Under the pieces are notes generated by a model, which was not told the origin of the DNA, ran no database searches, and worked only from the letters and a program-made list of their open reading frames with translations. Below are positions 45,721 to 57,840 of a stretch of DNA of 64,000 bases, piece after piece. The DNA comes from Panorpa germanica (Eukaryota; Arthropoda; Insecta; Mecoptera; Panorpidae), in NCBI GenBank assembly GCA_963678705.1, contig OY783210.1, positions 15,935,331-15,999,330 of the forward strand, read 5' to 3'. Within the stretch, counting starts at the first letter, position 1, and each line of letters opens with the position of its first letter. A program made the position numbers and the translations under genes.

Positions 45721-48220
45721 GATTTCTTCACATATTCACAATTAATTATTTTTATTGATGCCCAAATATATTTTTAACAGCAGGTCCTTTAAATTTCAAC
45801 ACCAAAGCTGGTTTATTGTTTCAGTCCGACCCTTATTATTCTTGCTTATAAACAAAGGAACCAGGTGAAATTGAAAATGTAAAAACATTGGGATATGAAA
45901 AATGTTTCCTCTGTCATCTAGTAATAAATCCCTGACGTATTGTTTTAGTGTTACAAAGAAAGAAAGACATTTGTTTTACTGAACTGTCCAGAAAGACAAA
46001 TACGATATCATTAATCTTACGCGGCCTCACATACTCGTAATCTTTGACAGTGCATTAGAACATGTCTTTATCAATCGTTAAACGAACAATAAAAAGTAAA
46101 TAAATGAGGATTAGCAATTAATTAGTTATACATTTTAATATTAATATAATTATTATGTAGTTTAGGTTAATTAGTTTAAATGTCTATATTAGTTAAAGAT
46201 TTATTATATTTCCTGGTACTAGAAGGATTGAATAAACATTAAACCATATATAGAAATACCCATGTTTAATGTGGGTCAGACTGTTTTCTAGACATAATTT
46301 TTGGATTTATTTAGTTATTGACAATTGTTTCGGATAAGGGTTATGTGTAAGCCAAATTACGCAGAGCACATAAAAATTAATTTTGTGATTTTTTTTATTT
46401 ATATAAGGACACGTGAGACTGTAGGTTTCTAAAGAATATATTTTTGAATTAGGGGCAATTTAATTATAGAATACTATTTATGCACTTCCTCTAAGCTTTC
46501 AGGAAATTCGTAAAATTTAGATCTAATTTTATCATGACATTAAAAGCAGGTCAGCAGTTCGGCAGTTCCCTCTCACGATTAGTTTATTTTCGTACAGTAC
46601 GCAAAGGTAAATTATTTTTGAATCGAATTTCTCGTTAATTATAGTAACGATTGGTATAGATATCATCGCAACCTGCAACGTTACTACACTATGCTGACGA
46701 CTTTAGGTTTGCTAATTTATTAGTCTATATAGATAACTATTAATAAATAAATTGTTGATAAAATTCTTACGTAATTTTCAGTAAAAATATTATAACTTTC
46801 CAGGTGTATGTTTATAATCTTTTTTATACCAGGTATAAACTGATAATAACTCTGTTCGGACGGACTTTATATCTGGTATAAGTTTTATAACAGGTTTATT
46901 TGTAAAGCGATAAGATTTTTGGTGTCCTGAGATGTTTCTTTGAATTTTGAGCGAGGGTAAAAAATATGCTAGAAAGTTCAAATTTGGAATGTAGTTTCTA
47001 TATAATTTACAAGTCGAATAAAAAAAATCACCAAGGTTAATCATCTACTGCTTAAATAAATTTTGAAAATTGAAATGAAATCAGGAACTATTTTATCAAA
47101 TTTTAGGGGACAAACATTAGTAAAAAATATATTTTTATATAAAATCTTTTGGTTAAAACAAATAAAAAATATCTTCCATAATAATTTACAAGTAATGATA
47201 ACATGTAACAAGAAAAATGATTTAGTATTAATTAAAATAGAATTGTATATTATAAAAGTGCAAGACGACCAGACGTCCAATGTTCAAGATAGAATAAAAT
47301 ATAAGTATCTGGGGTAATTAACATTATAATTAGTGTAAAGGCCGCGGAGATGGATGATAGGCGATACAATGTCTAGAAATGATTGTTACTATAAAAAGAA
47401 CACGTTCACAAAGTCGTTATCACAGCAGTAAACATACAATTAGTGTTATTATTTAATTAGGAATTTAAAAAATTAATTAATTAATGCAAAGTTTATTGAT
47501 CTTTCGCATTTACTTTTTGTAGGTATATTACTTTATGGGTATAGAGGAATATGTTAATTTAATTGACCTTTTATATTAAATGATTTGCTAGATTGTGTGC
47601 GAGTGTGTTGGACTGTAGGTTTATCAGTTTTAAAAGAGGTTTTAAGATTTAAGATTAGGAAATCAAAATCGCTGTACAGTGAAAAGGGAGGAGGAGTGCT
47701 AGAGGGGATGTGAGCAAAACCCAAATTGTTCTGATTAAAAACAGATTTTTAGCGTTGCTTTTTTTTTGTTTTCTTTATTAAAAAAACCTTTTTCTTTATT
47801 AAAATTGTAAACATATTTGCTAATAAATGGGGAAAATATATACCTAATAATAGTGGCCACAGATGGCAGCATTTGACTACTGTGTCTTCGGGGTTGGATT
47901 CTCGGACCAGCATTTGCTTGTCAACAAAATTAAATGGATTTGCTTCCACAACATATAAATATCTCTATATGTTTATAAATAATTGATATACTAATTAATG
48001 ATCTCTTTATAAACAAAGCTTGAACATTTATCTGACTCATAATTTTTTTTATATTTAAAAACATGGAATCGATTGTCATTTTAGTACACTGTCGTCATCT
48101 ATATCTAACTATATAACCATGAAGTAATGTTTCACCTTAAGCAGCGATGTAGTGATGTTCGGATTTAAAAGAACCCTGCTTTTTAAAAGTTCCTTTTTTA
48201 ATTTTTATAAAGAATTGATC
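45721..48220. other. AT-rich region without a recognised gene
   Basis: Several open frames on both strands around 46790-47317 overlap each other and have AT-driven composition (Ile, Asn, Lys, Phe). I see no family motif and do not call genes here. Confidence 0.4.
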
Positions 48221-48234
48221 TTGATATGCAGTTT

Positions 48235-48350
48235 CACACTTGCCAGCTTACTACAAGTTAATTTCGAAGATCATTGTCTGCTTTTTATTTAGAAATGATC
48301 TTGCAGGGTAGCTTCACTCTTGCTAGCTTGCTGCAAGCTAATTTCAAGGT
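48235..48350 (+). repeat. Short dispersed repeat, two tandem copies
   Basis: CACTTGCCAGCTTACTACAA and CTCTTGCTAGCTTGCTGCAA, each followed by a GTTAATTTC or GCTAATTTC phrase, are about 75 bases apart. Single copies occur near 16685 (reverse), 20485 and 22650. Class unknown. Confidence 0.5.
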
Positions 48351-49176
48351 TAATTTACCATTTCTTATAAGGAAATTGCATTACATTTTCTTCCTGGGTT
48401 ACGACTAAACAAATTGGCAACCACTTTTTGAGATTCCCTATATACTCGTACTTAAATGCATAAATTTGTTTACTTCAGCTAGTACTTGAAATACAACACA
48501 ATAATTTCAATTTACAATCTTGAAAACAAGCATTGAACATCTTGTAAACAAAATTTCAATCATCACTATTCTTTTCTACGAAAATATTTTAATATCTTCA
48601 TATAACTAACGAATGTATAATATATACATTTCTATTTCTAAGTCTTAATGGTCGCGCACAGTTTATGATATATTCAGAAAATGAGTTTATCTATTTCAGA
48701 TTTTATACCGAACATCTTAACCATATCTCAGTGGGATATGCTTGGAGAAGTGAATGAGAATGTGACTGACATCTATATTTAGATGTAATTCCAGTCTGCA
48801 GGACATCATGCATACTCGTATACTTGGCGTGAAACATTTGAGATATTTTAACCAAGCCCTGGGGTGCTAAATATATTTCTGGTATTAACTTTTGTCTTTT
48901 CTCATAATATTCTTTCTATAAATGGTGTATAAGTATATTTCTATACTATATACAGTGCTTCATTCTTCATTACATCTTAACGGGTGGCGGTTCGGCAGTT
49001 GGTCTGGCTTTATTTTCTCTTGCAGATGTGATGTGCGGGTTTTATTTAAAGCCGGTTGTACACTGCTCAATTACATATCTAATTTCTTACTAATGTTTTT
49101 ATTTTTTTAAATATTCGAAAGTTGACAAAGTTGTAGCTATTTAAAATTAGAATCAATTCGTTTGCCACTTGTTTTA

Positions 49177-49375
49177 TGCCTGTAGTTCACTCTCGGCTTG
49201 GCATTTGTCAAAACATTTGACGATGTGCGGAGAATGAACATGGGTATTGGTCTCACCTCTCGTTTCTTTTGGCTTGTGTCGAAAGACCGCTTATCAACCG
49301 AGGCAAGCCAATGCGAGCCGAGAGCTACAGTAGACACTCGATCTCGTCTATCACGGCGAGAGTGAACTGCAGGCA
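49177..49375. mobile_element. 199-bp GC-richer MITE-like element
   Basis: Left end TGCCTGTAGTTCACTCTCGG and right end CGAGAGTGAACTGCAGGCA are inverted with one mismatch; a further internal pair is TCGGCTTGGCATT and AATGCGAGCCGA. The minus-strand open frame across it arises from the inverted ends. Confidence 0.6.
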
Positions 49376-50179
49376 ATAACTCTACGTATTTTTATTGCAT
49401 GGTTCAACAGACTATGTTAAAATATAAGGGGATCCCCTTTTCATACTGCCCCGCTATTCCGATAATTGCAAATGATGTAAATTTGTTTTCTCTGAAATGA
49501 TGATGTTTTTACAAAATCTCAAATTTCATTATCTTCTATTCTGTGTAAATATGTATCATCTTAATGTGATGACATCTTTGATCATGAAGTTCTCTTATAT
49601 TGAGGCATGTTGCGCAAAGTTATTAAGATATTTGGTAATCTTTTAAAACATATTTGTATAGGTAGTTGACATTTTTTAATATGGTACCTTAAAAGGCAAA
49701 ATCAAATCAAATTCAACTACGAGTATGGAGGAAATACTAAAATATCCGAGGTGGCCAGTGTGCCTAGTCATAGACAGGTTATGGCATTAAGCAGGGTTAA
49801 ATTTTAAGTAGAAATAATAATAATGAAATGTAAATAGATAAAATGTAAATAAAATAAAGTAAGAAGGGCGAAAAAAGGACCGTGGTCCTAAGAAGCCCGT
49901 TAAGTATCAATAAAAAAAAAACAAAGTCAAATAGTTTCTTGTTCATAAATTATTTACCAAATGTTTACAATTTTATTAGTGAATTTCCTAATTCTATGGT
50001 GTAACTTTCGCCTATATTCTTAATTGTTCTCGTGTATTATATTGTGTCTTGTGTTTTGGTGTAGGGAGAAGTGGTTATAAGAAACACTACTTCGCTGTGG
50101 AGATATTTTATACAAAAAGAAATATGTATCTGCCTGCGTGGTGTATCGTGTGCCTAGAGAATTGTGTCTTTCGTAGTCT

Positions 50180-50724
50180 CTATTTGATCTTGAAGGGTAG
50201 GCTATCGTGTGTGTACTGTTCCAGATGTTGCAATAGTAGTTTAAGTTGTGTTTTTATCTTAAAAGCACATTTTCTATTGTATTTAAAAGTATTTATTAAA
50301 ACTGTTACCGCATTAATCTCTAGTGTACATCCAACTTGATGTGATCCACGCATTTCTTCAGCATTTATTTCCATTTACTTCTCACTCTCTCGACTCAGAC
50401 TTGACAGCATCTGTTTGCCCACATATTATGGTCGTAAAGACATGTAATGTTTTATATTTTTTAAGGATCTCTGTTTTGTAGGAAACAGGTGCCGTCTTTT
50501 AATATAGTAGTGGTAATCATATTATTGGCGTCCTTTTTCTTTAAGAGTTGATAACCTGTATTGGGTGGTGCTGTGGCTGCAATAGCAAACTCTTGATCCC
50601 AACTTCGATCATCTGCTCTTTGCAGATCCGTATAATAACATTTTGGGATTTTAGGTTTTAATTTATTAAGTAAACTTGCCTTTCGTTCCATTGTATGGTA
50701 ACTTTTGTTTAAGCAGACGTGCAT
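50180..50724 (-). pseudogene. Unidentified degraded coding-like region
   Basis: Two minus-strand open stretches follow each other: 50724-50461 (with KCYYTDLQRADDRSWDQEF and AATAPPNTGYQLLKKKDAN) and 50374-50180 (with RGSHQVGCTLEINAV and FKIKTQLKLLLQHLEQY). Composition looks coding and they run in the same direction, about 90 bases apart. I do not recognise a domain. A decayed mobile-element protein or exons of a host gene are both possible. Confidence 0.3.
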
Positions 50725-51496
50725 TTAGAGATCTTAGAAATTTATTACATGACATAATGTTATAATGATCTGTAAGGACCTCTATGTTACGGTGCCCTAG
50801 TTGATCACCTTCACCGCCCAAGCATTAATTTGCCACTGGATTTCTTATTATTTTCATTAAGTACAAATGCTTACAGAATGTGCGTTAGTTCTGCTTGAAT
50901 GCTAAAAACATATATTTTTAATTTAAATAAAACATTATATGTAGATCGTCCCGTTCATTCCTCAGACATCTGTAAATATTTACTTCCGAGATAACGACGA
51001 AAGCAATATTTGAGCTCGACAAGTTTAAGTGCATTATAATTTTATTTATTGAATTTGGTTTATTAGATAGAGAGTTCAACTTTGTATATAATTGGATACA
51101 GAACTCAAATTTCCTAGAATATTTTAATTAAATAACTTTGGCCTCTCTTCGAACGATATTTTTTACACTCTAACATTTTTGTCACTTCACATTTTTGACG
51201 TCCATATTTTTGTCACCTTTTCCACCACGCAGCTGGGCAAGCACATTACAATTTTATACAAATTACTAGTTTTTAAACTATTTTAATATCTGTACCTGCA
51301 AATGGATTACATAAACGTGATTTTTAAAAAGAAAGTGGTGTCTTAAGAACTCTTTTCATCTAGAATACAAGGACATCTTTGGTTTGAAGAAAACTTTCGG
51401 TTTAATTTTTGTCCGATTTCCTAACAATTTTAGCCGCGAGAGTGTCCTACATCTAAGTCTACTCAGCGTATAAACTAATAAATATGTGTACATTAC

Positions 51497-51615
51497 ACTG
51501 TGAGAAAACACAGTAAAATCTACTGTGTGACATAGTACCAACGTGTTTTAAGGTTTTATGACAAAATTTCCTAAAGCACCAAATAAGAATTAGTATGGTT
51601 ACAGAAATTTTTATA
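51497..51615 (+). repeat. Dispersed repeat pair, copy 2
   Basis: CTGTGAGAAAACACAGTAAA and TTTTATGACAAAATTTCC match 35835-35950 in the same orientation. Roughly 75-80 per cent similar by eye. Confidence 0.5.
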
Positions 51616-52492
51616 TTTTACATAGTATATAGGATATAAACTAAGTCGGGAAAGAAGATAGTGTTTAATAGAAAAAAATGAATTCAATGAAAATTGTAAA
51701 ATTTGTTAACTTAGAAAAGTTCATGAGAAATAATTGTAAACAGATTGTAATACTCTGAAAAAAAACTGTATAAATTTTATAACAAGTTTTAAAGTATATT
51801 TTAGAACTAGGTATTAAAAAAATCCTGATCCAGGTATATTAATTTTCATAACATATACAGTGCATTTTCATAGTTCTTACCGGTTCTTAATTTTAATACG
51901 CATTTGTCTATTAAATTTATATTAAAATTACCAACATTTTTAAAAGTGTACATATATATTTTACGTAACACTCAGGCACTATGCTCACATAGTTAATTTT
52001 ACAGTGTTAATTGTTAGCTAAATATAAAGCCGAAACAAAATAAACTTGCCTACTAAATTCTTTAATTGATTAAGAAATCTAATAAAATCTTCAGTAGCAA
52101 ATGATTATTAACACTAGGAAATTATTAATTAAATAAAGTGAAGACTCATCTAAACTGTAATTGGTAGACGTATTACTCATTGTCTGGTATTTGATATATT
52201 TTATTGTTAATTAACGTTAACAATGCTGATAATAGATGTCGTTATGTATGCAATGTACAGTCAAGTCAGTGTTATCACATTTATTTTTATGTAAACCACC
52301 ACTTATATTGGCTCAATTGGTATATAATAAAAATATTAATGTCTAAGTTCCTGTATGTTGAAATGGTGGGTATTTCGTTCCCAATGGTATTAAGATAAGT
52401 GTCCACAGATCCGCATTGGCTTTATCGAATAGAACGTGGAAAAAATATCAGTTGTTATCACTGTAGACCTTAGCAAAAAGCAAAAGGACGGT

Positions 52493-52565
52493 TGGAGGCG
52501 CCGGGCATCGATCCCGGTACCTCTCACATGCTAAGCGAGCGCTCTACCATCTGAGCTACGCCCCC
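52493..52565 (-). tRNA. tRNA-Ala (AGC)
   Basis: The 73 bases fold completely on the minus strand: acceptor GGGGGCG with CGCCTCC (one G-U), D arm GCTC/GAGC, anticodon stem CTCGC/GTGAG with loop TTAGCAT (anticodon AGC), variable AGGTA, T arm CCGGG/CCCGG with loop ATCGATG, discriminator A. No intron. The internal A box (TAGCTCAGATGG) and B box (GGGATCGATGCC) are present, and a T4 run on the minus strand follows within about 10 bases, as a Pol III terminator. Confidence 0.96.
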
Positions 52566-52833
52566 CGTTGTAAGATAAATTCTCGCACTGTGAATCGAAT
52601 CGCATGATTCAGGGCATTAAGTTTGTTACAGTCTAATTTTATCCTACCAAACCAATACACTTATCTGCGTTTATTGAATTGTATAGGCCTACATCAGCAA
52701 ATACAGAAGCAGGTTTTAGAATGTACCTTTGAACATTGCGTAATAATCATTAATGGCTTATTAATTATCTGTATCACAATTTTTTTAAAGTTCTGCATAA
52801 TCTCTTTGTTGATGTTGATATTCATTTCAACCA

Positions 52834-52915
52834 GCAGTCGTGGCCGAGCGGTTAAGGCGTCTGACTAGAAATCAGATTCCCTCTGGGAGCGTAGGTTCGA
52901 ATCCTACCGACTGCG
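52834..52915 (+). tRNA. tRNA-Ser (AGA)
   Basis: 82 bases with acceptor GCAGTCG/CGACTGC, D arm containing GGCCGAGCGGTTAAGGC, anticodon stem CTGA with loop holding AGA, and a long variable arm typical of class II tRNAs. The T arm is TAGGTTCGAATCCTA and the discriminator is G. A and B boxes are canonical and a T4 run follows at 52923. It lies 268 bases from the tRNA-Ala gene, divergently oriented. Confidence 0.97.
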
Positions 52916-53299
52916 TGATACCTTTTGGAAATTTTGTATCTTTTATGGTTAACTTATTTCAAATATAGCCCGGGGGAGCAATGATCATTCCCAGATGAAA
53001 CAGAAGGACCAACATTAGCTGAATAAGACACTTAAGAAAACTTCTCGCACATCTATAAAAATACAATAATTATCTTCAAAATTTAGCCGCAAGTACTTTT
53101 AATTGACATTTAATTAAACAATTTCGTTCACTTCTTTTGAAGGTAAAATATAATTCATTTCAAAGAAGGATATGTAAAGAATTTAAAAAATTAGGTTGCC
53201 GTTTCTCATTCATCCGCAACCTGGTGTACACTGCTATATTTGATTGGAGAACTAATCTAATCGTTGAAAAACGACTTTTATATTATATTTTAGTATATA
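52916..53299. other. Spacer between tRNA-Ser and Helitron
   Basis: AT-rich, apart from a short ATAGCCCGGGGGAGCAATGA phrase at 52965-52984. No gene seen. Confidence 0.4.
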
Positions 53300-53647
53300 T
53301 CTAATATATATAAATTACGTGTCACGTTGTGTGTCCGCGATGGACTCCTAAACTACTTAACCGGTTTTAATCAAATTTGTACACCGTGTGCAGTTTGATC
53401 CAACTGGAAAGATAGGATAGCTTACATCTCAATTTATGATTGCAATATTATCTTATTGCAAATTATTTGTCTATTAATTATCTGTTAGCTCCAAACGATG
53501 ACATCTGGCGACGATGATGGCGACATCTGTTGACTAGATTGAGTAAATATTCTGTTGACTAGATTGAGTAAATATTCAATAGATGGCGCTATGTAATGTA
53601 ATATGACAAAAACGTTAGTCACAGCAACGCGTGGCCGGGACAGCTAG
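53300..53647 (+). mobile_element. Non-autonomous Helitron, copy 1 (348 bp)
   Basis: Begins TCTAATATATATAAATTACG and ends ACGCGTGGCCGGGACAGCTAG, shown here as GTGGCCGGGACAGCTAG, between A/T and T. A TC start, CTAG end and an A|T insertion site without duplication fit Helitrons. The GATGGACTCCTAAACTACTT phrase is familiar from insect Helitrons. An internal 25-base unit (GTTGACTAGATTGAGTAAAT plus ATTCT) is duplicated. No Rep/helicase coding. Confidence 0.85.
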
Positions 53648-54879
53648 TATATATATATATATTTTAAACCCTACCCCAATAACAGAAAGCGAAACCTATC
53701 AACGAAACTCTATGACATTTTTAATGTAATCAATTTTAAAAATACCCTATTATAAAAATAAACACGAGGTAACATCAAGGTAGTGGGCCTGACACATTTA
53801 CATTTAGATCCGGTTCCATTAACTAAACACCGGAACCAAATGTTCTCATATTAAACAAGAAATATACAAAAAAAATCTTATTCATAATGGAGTTTATATT
53901 TGATTTAGCTGTAATATGATATTGAATTTCTTCCCCTATAATTTTAATAAAGAAGAAAACAAATCACCCTTGAATATTATTATATTTAAGGTTTCTCTTT
54001 TAATAGGATGGTAACATAAGAAAAAATGTATGTGTATGTACTACGCGGGTGCGCTTCTTTGTGCCATCATTGCAATCCTGCCTAGTTCAGCCAACTACCA
54101 ATCAACCATCGCCATTATAACGACGCTACTCGCATACAATCCAAGTCGCATATCACCAGTTTTTATATTATATGTATTCTTTTCTAGCTAACCTATTAAT
54201 TACCTCGCGATACTAAGTATCTAGATTTTTCGATATTACATAGATTTTCGATATTTTACAAGTCTACCGCTGCATCTTATTTCGATTTAGTCTATCGTTA
54301 GCCTATATTTATTTAAAGGTATTTATATATAGATTTTTATGGTGACCTATCACACCAAAACCTTTTTGAACCACAGTCGTTCATATAAGTGGATGAATAC
54401 GTAAAGACAACCGACATGCCAGGCCCCATGCAAAATAATTCAGATTTCATGTAAATTTGTAATTTGTAAATTTATCACAATTTCCATTCTATCCAGAGCG
54501 GGATGCTCGCATAAAGAATTCTACCCCATTATACTTTTTTTCTTTCGGGAACTAATAGGGATATAATTTACAAAAAGTTCACTATCACTTATTAACTTCT
54601 ATACTTTTTCTTTTTATATACAAAACCAAATTATTGATTCCTTAATGACTTTAAAAAAGATTAACACTTTTAGTTCTTCTTGAACAAACTCCCAGGATAT
54701 AAAGTTGCGATTCGACATTATTATGTTTAATGAACCAATTACTAATTATACTGACAAAAAGACAAAGGAAAAAATTGTTTTATAAAGTTTTATAAAAACA
54801 AAATAAGTTTTTTAACAGGAAATTATGATTGTCAACTAATTAATTATGTAAATCATACGTTCGTAAGTTGAAATATTCG

Positions 54880-55150
54880 CAAACCAAATTCGGGGTTTTC
54901 GCTATTAAATCATCGTGCAAAAGTGAAGCAATCTCTCAAATTGGTGCCTGGCTAACATAACCTCCAGCAAGTCATTTTTCTTAATCCAAACTAACTAACA
55001 AACATTCTTTTTCTTTAAGATAGTACAGATCGTGGATTCAGCCATGTCCTATTGTTTAGCGAGATCACAAACATTCTCATGTTTAGTTATTATTTCCTTC
55101 TTCGTTTCTACTGTCCGTTGACATTGCACCACTCGTGCCAATGGTGAACA
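54880..55150 (-). pseudogene. Relic of a pogo/Tigger-type transposase (CENP-B-like DNA-binding part)
   Basis: On the minus strand 55135-55005 reads KKEIITKHENVCDLAKQ, a stop codon, then DMAESTICTILKKK. This is the helix-turn-helix of the CENP-B/pogo N-terminal domain found in Tigger and jerky-like transposases. Further on a frame with EIASLLHDDLIAKTP matches the start of the second (HTH_CENPB) domain. In-frame stops and frameshifts show it is dead. Possible earlier parts (PVFIDPKLAKFVQKL) extend to about 55310. Confidence 0.6.
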
Positions 55151-55320
55151 GTTCACTTCCATTTCCCTTCCGGACGAAACACTTCAGTAATTATATTAGT
55201 TTGGATTGTTTCTCTCCCAGCTCATACTTTAGGTTCCAGTTCCTCGTGCACATGCAGATTAATTTCTGCACAAACTTCGCCAGTTTAGGGTCTATAAAGA
55301 CTGGCATCGCACACCTTTAG

Positions 55321-56185
55321 GAGTGGAGGAAAATCAACTATGATTTTTATAAGTGTAATACTCTTAGGCTTCTCCAGTGTAATGAAATATATGTTTCTCT
55401 AGGTTGGTACACCTCTAATATTACCATTGACCTGACAAAGATCTGTATATATTTGAAACCATTAACTACAGACTGGGAATCTCAATAATCTTATGGGCAG
55501 GGGCACATAAATAACCTCATTTCATCACTAAATTTTCATAAATAATACGTTAGCATATTTTTTTTCTATTATATGTATATAATATATATTAGTTTTTACT
55601 TCCGTTCCTTTGGGAACATTGTCCCCTAAACAACAGTTTTAATGATATGCATATGTTGCGTATTACTCACAATCGGTCCGTTGGGTTATGTTCGCCCGTC
55701 GTTCGTCTGGCGGAGGCTGGAAGATACAGGTGCAGTCGCGTGGCAGCAATAAAAACGTATAAAGCCCATTACAAAACTGCAGGAGTACAGGACAAAGCAA
55801 CGAAACTCAACCTATTATAATAACTTGAAGTGTGGCAGGGCTTAGAGATTGAAATCAGGGATGAGAACTCGATCCCTCACCAAATGTCTGCACTCAAAGC
55901 TAAGGTAAGGTAACACTCAGGTAGAAAGACCAACAGCTGATCGTATTAAGAGATTATAATATCTTGAGGAGGTTGGGATGAACATAAAAGGTTATGATGT
56001 TTTTTTTGTAATGTTAATTTAAGAATTATTAACCCTTTATTATATTGTTCATATATGAATACACGTATCAGACTATTGCAGCTCCCGACTTTTGAGTAGA
56101 GTGTATTGGAGTTGTTTCGCAACAGATCACTCAATAAGTTCGTAGGATGATATACTGATGGCGCCATTATTGAAAAATTCATATG
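55321..56185. other. Intergenic DNA without a recognised gene
   Basis: Moderately AT-rich; no open frame with family features. No repeat recognised within the window. Confidence 0.35.
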
Positions 56186-56250
56186 CAGGGGCGGCCTTAG
56201 ATATTGCGAGGACCGCAAAAAAAATATATTTTTTCACCGCAAAAAAAATT
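56186..56250 (+). mobile_element. Isolated hAT-like end with a short duplication
   Basis: CAGGGGCGGCCTTAGATATT then GCGAGG matches the ends of the elements at 19180 and 41966. Directly after it an ACCGCAAAAAAAAT-type unit occurs twice (56212-56250). The rest of the element is not seen. Confidence 0.5.
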
Positions 56251-56689
56251 ATATTTTCAATTTCAATTCTATCGCTAATTAATATATGTATATTTTTTGC
56301 GTCCCTAATGACCCTTGAATAAATTCCATTACATAATAACGATTATTTCTAGTCATTATTCAACGGGATTTATGCGGCTAGATGAACCGTAGATGAATCG
56401 TGATATATTCACAACAATCCTTTACAACTATTTACCAGCATTAACATCCACGGCACGAAACCCGTTATTCAGAAGTGATTAATACAGGAACTCAGGAACT
56501 GGTTGTTGACTTGATTCCCATGTCTCCAATTTATAAACTAAAGAAAGAAGAAGATAATAAAGTGCAAAAAATAAAAGCAAAAACCAATATCACTTCCTCT
56601 ACAAAATGTTACTTTTATAGCAGAAAAAAACAAACAAAATCAATTCACATTATATAACTAATATCAAAAGGAAATAATAATTGGAAATT

Positions 56690-57080
56690 TCCGTTCATAG
56701 ACCGGTTCTAACACAGTGACCTTCACGGATCGATCAATGTTAAGTTTTCTTGTCAGACGCTGTTCGTTACACCAGGATTTCTGCAACTTTGGATTATTAT
56801 AAGGTCTTAGAGGTTATTCATAAACCACGTGGTTGTATTTTGGCCTCTTTAGAACCTATTCCTCCTTTCATGTAGCTTTTACCACTACAATTTCCTTTGA
56901 ATAGAACGTAATTAATATGGTCCCAGTCGAAATTTTAGACCTATCCTGATCGAAAAAGGAATCTTTACTCCTCCTTTCATACTAAATACAGTAAAGTGAA
57001 CCTCGTCTCGTCCTAAACATTATTATATGACCCTCACTTGGTCCTAAACGAAATAATGATCCTATCGTCTTATGTAATTC
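56690..57080 (-). pseudogene. Possible decayed coding sequence of an unknown mobile element
   Basis: The minus strand has short coding-like runs such as FDWDHINYVLFKGNCSGKSY and MKGGIGSKEAKIQPRGL interrupted by stops. Base composition is richer in GC than the flanks. I cannot name the family, and chance is possible. Confidence 0.2.
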
Positions 57081-57145
57081 AAACTCTGTAAACCTAAGGT
57101 GGTCAAAAGGAACATCTCAATATCTACTATTGGTGTACAATATGG

Positions 57146-57167
57146 ATAAGTAACACGTGTTACTTAT
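57146..57167. promoter_or_regulatory. Perfect 22-bp palindrome centred on CACGTG
   Basis: ATAAGTAACACGTGTTACTT followed by AT is fully self-complementary. The centre CACGTG is the canonical E-box bound by bHLH factors of the Myc/USF type. No gene is near, so function is unknown. Confidence 0.35.
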
Positions 57168-57725
57168 TTTGTTAATTTATTTTATGTAAACTTTTGCCAA
57201 ATAAAATAAATGAAGAAAATTGCGTCCTTACGTAGCCATGCATATCTTTCTACCTAATCTCAATCAAAACCACATTTTTTTGGGTTTTTAGCAAATAGGC
57301 CAAAATTACCGAATGACATCTAAACTGCTACGCTTCAAACCCAGTAAAGAGTTAATTTCCTACTGTGTCTGTAATTTTAGGTGAATTGAACGCAGAAAAC
57401 GTAAACAGGCGCTAAGCTAACAGTTTCATATCAATGCATCGCTTTTATGTATTACACTTTGAGAAATACTGTTATGAACTATAGAGTACGTATCGCTATT
57501 TTCCGGAAATTGTATTATTAATTATATTTACGCTATATTCGTTCTTTTATTCGTTTGTTTGTCATGTTACCAGTATATACTGAAATATGTATGGGAAATA
57601 TGTATCAAGAAAAAACGGAATGTGACTACCAAAAATAGAAAAAGTATACTAATCTATTTAGCGGTAGTAATGAAGCAAAACTAATTGGGTTAAGCTCTAT
57701 ACTGGCATGAGCATAATTTATAGCG

Positions 57726-57840
57726 TCTTCGGTGGCGCAGTGGTTAGTGTGGGAAAGCGTCTACAGATTCGCATGGTTCGCATCAAACATAGAAGAGAAG
57801 GTAATTGCAATTTGTATTTATCTGTTGATTGATTTTTTTA
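57726..57840 (+). mobile_element. tRNA-derived SINE fragment
   Basis: GGTGGCGCAGTGGTTAGTG is a good Pol III A box and CATGGTTCGCATCAAAC holds a B box about 50 bases later. The region cannot fold as a complete tRNA; the AT-rich sequence after it would be the SINE body. It differs from the SINE fragments at 32.4 and 45.6 kb. Confidence 0.5.

Noticed and set aside
46790-47317. Three overlapping open frames on both strands
   Set aside because: Mutually overlapping, AT-driven composition, no motif and no splice support.
49137-49376. 79-residue Arg-rich open frame
   Set aside because: Almost all of it is the 199-bp inverted-repeat element at 49177-49375; the composition follows from that sequence.
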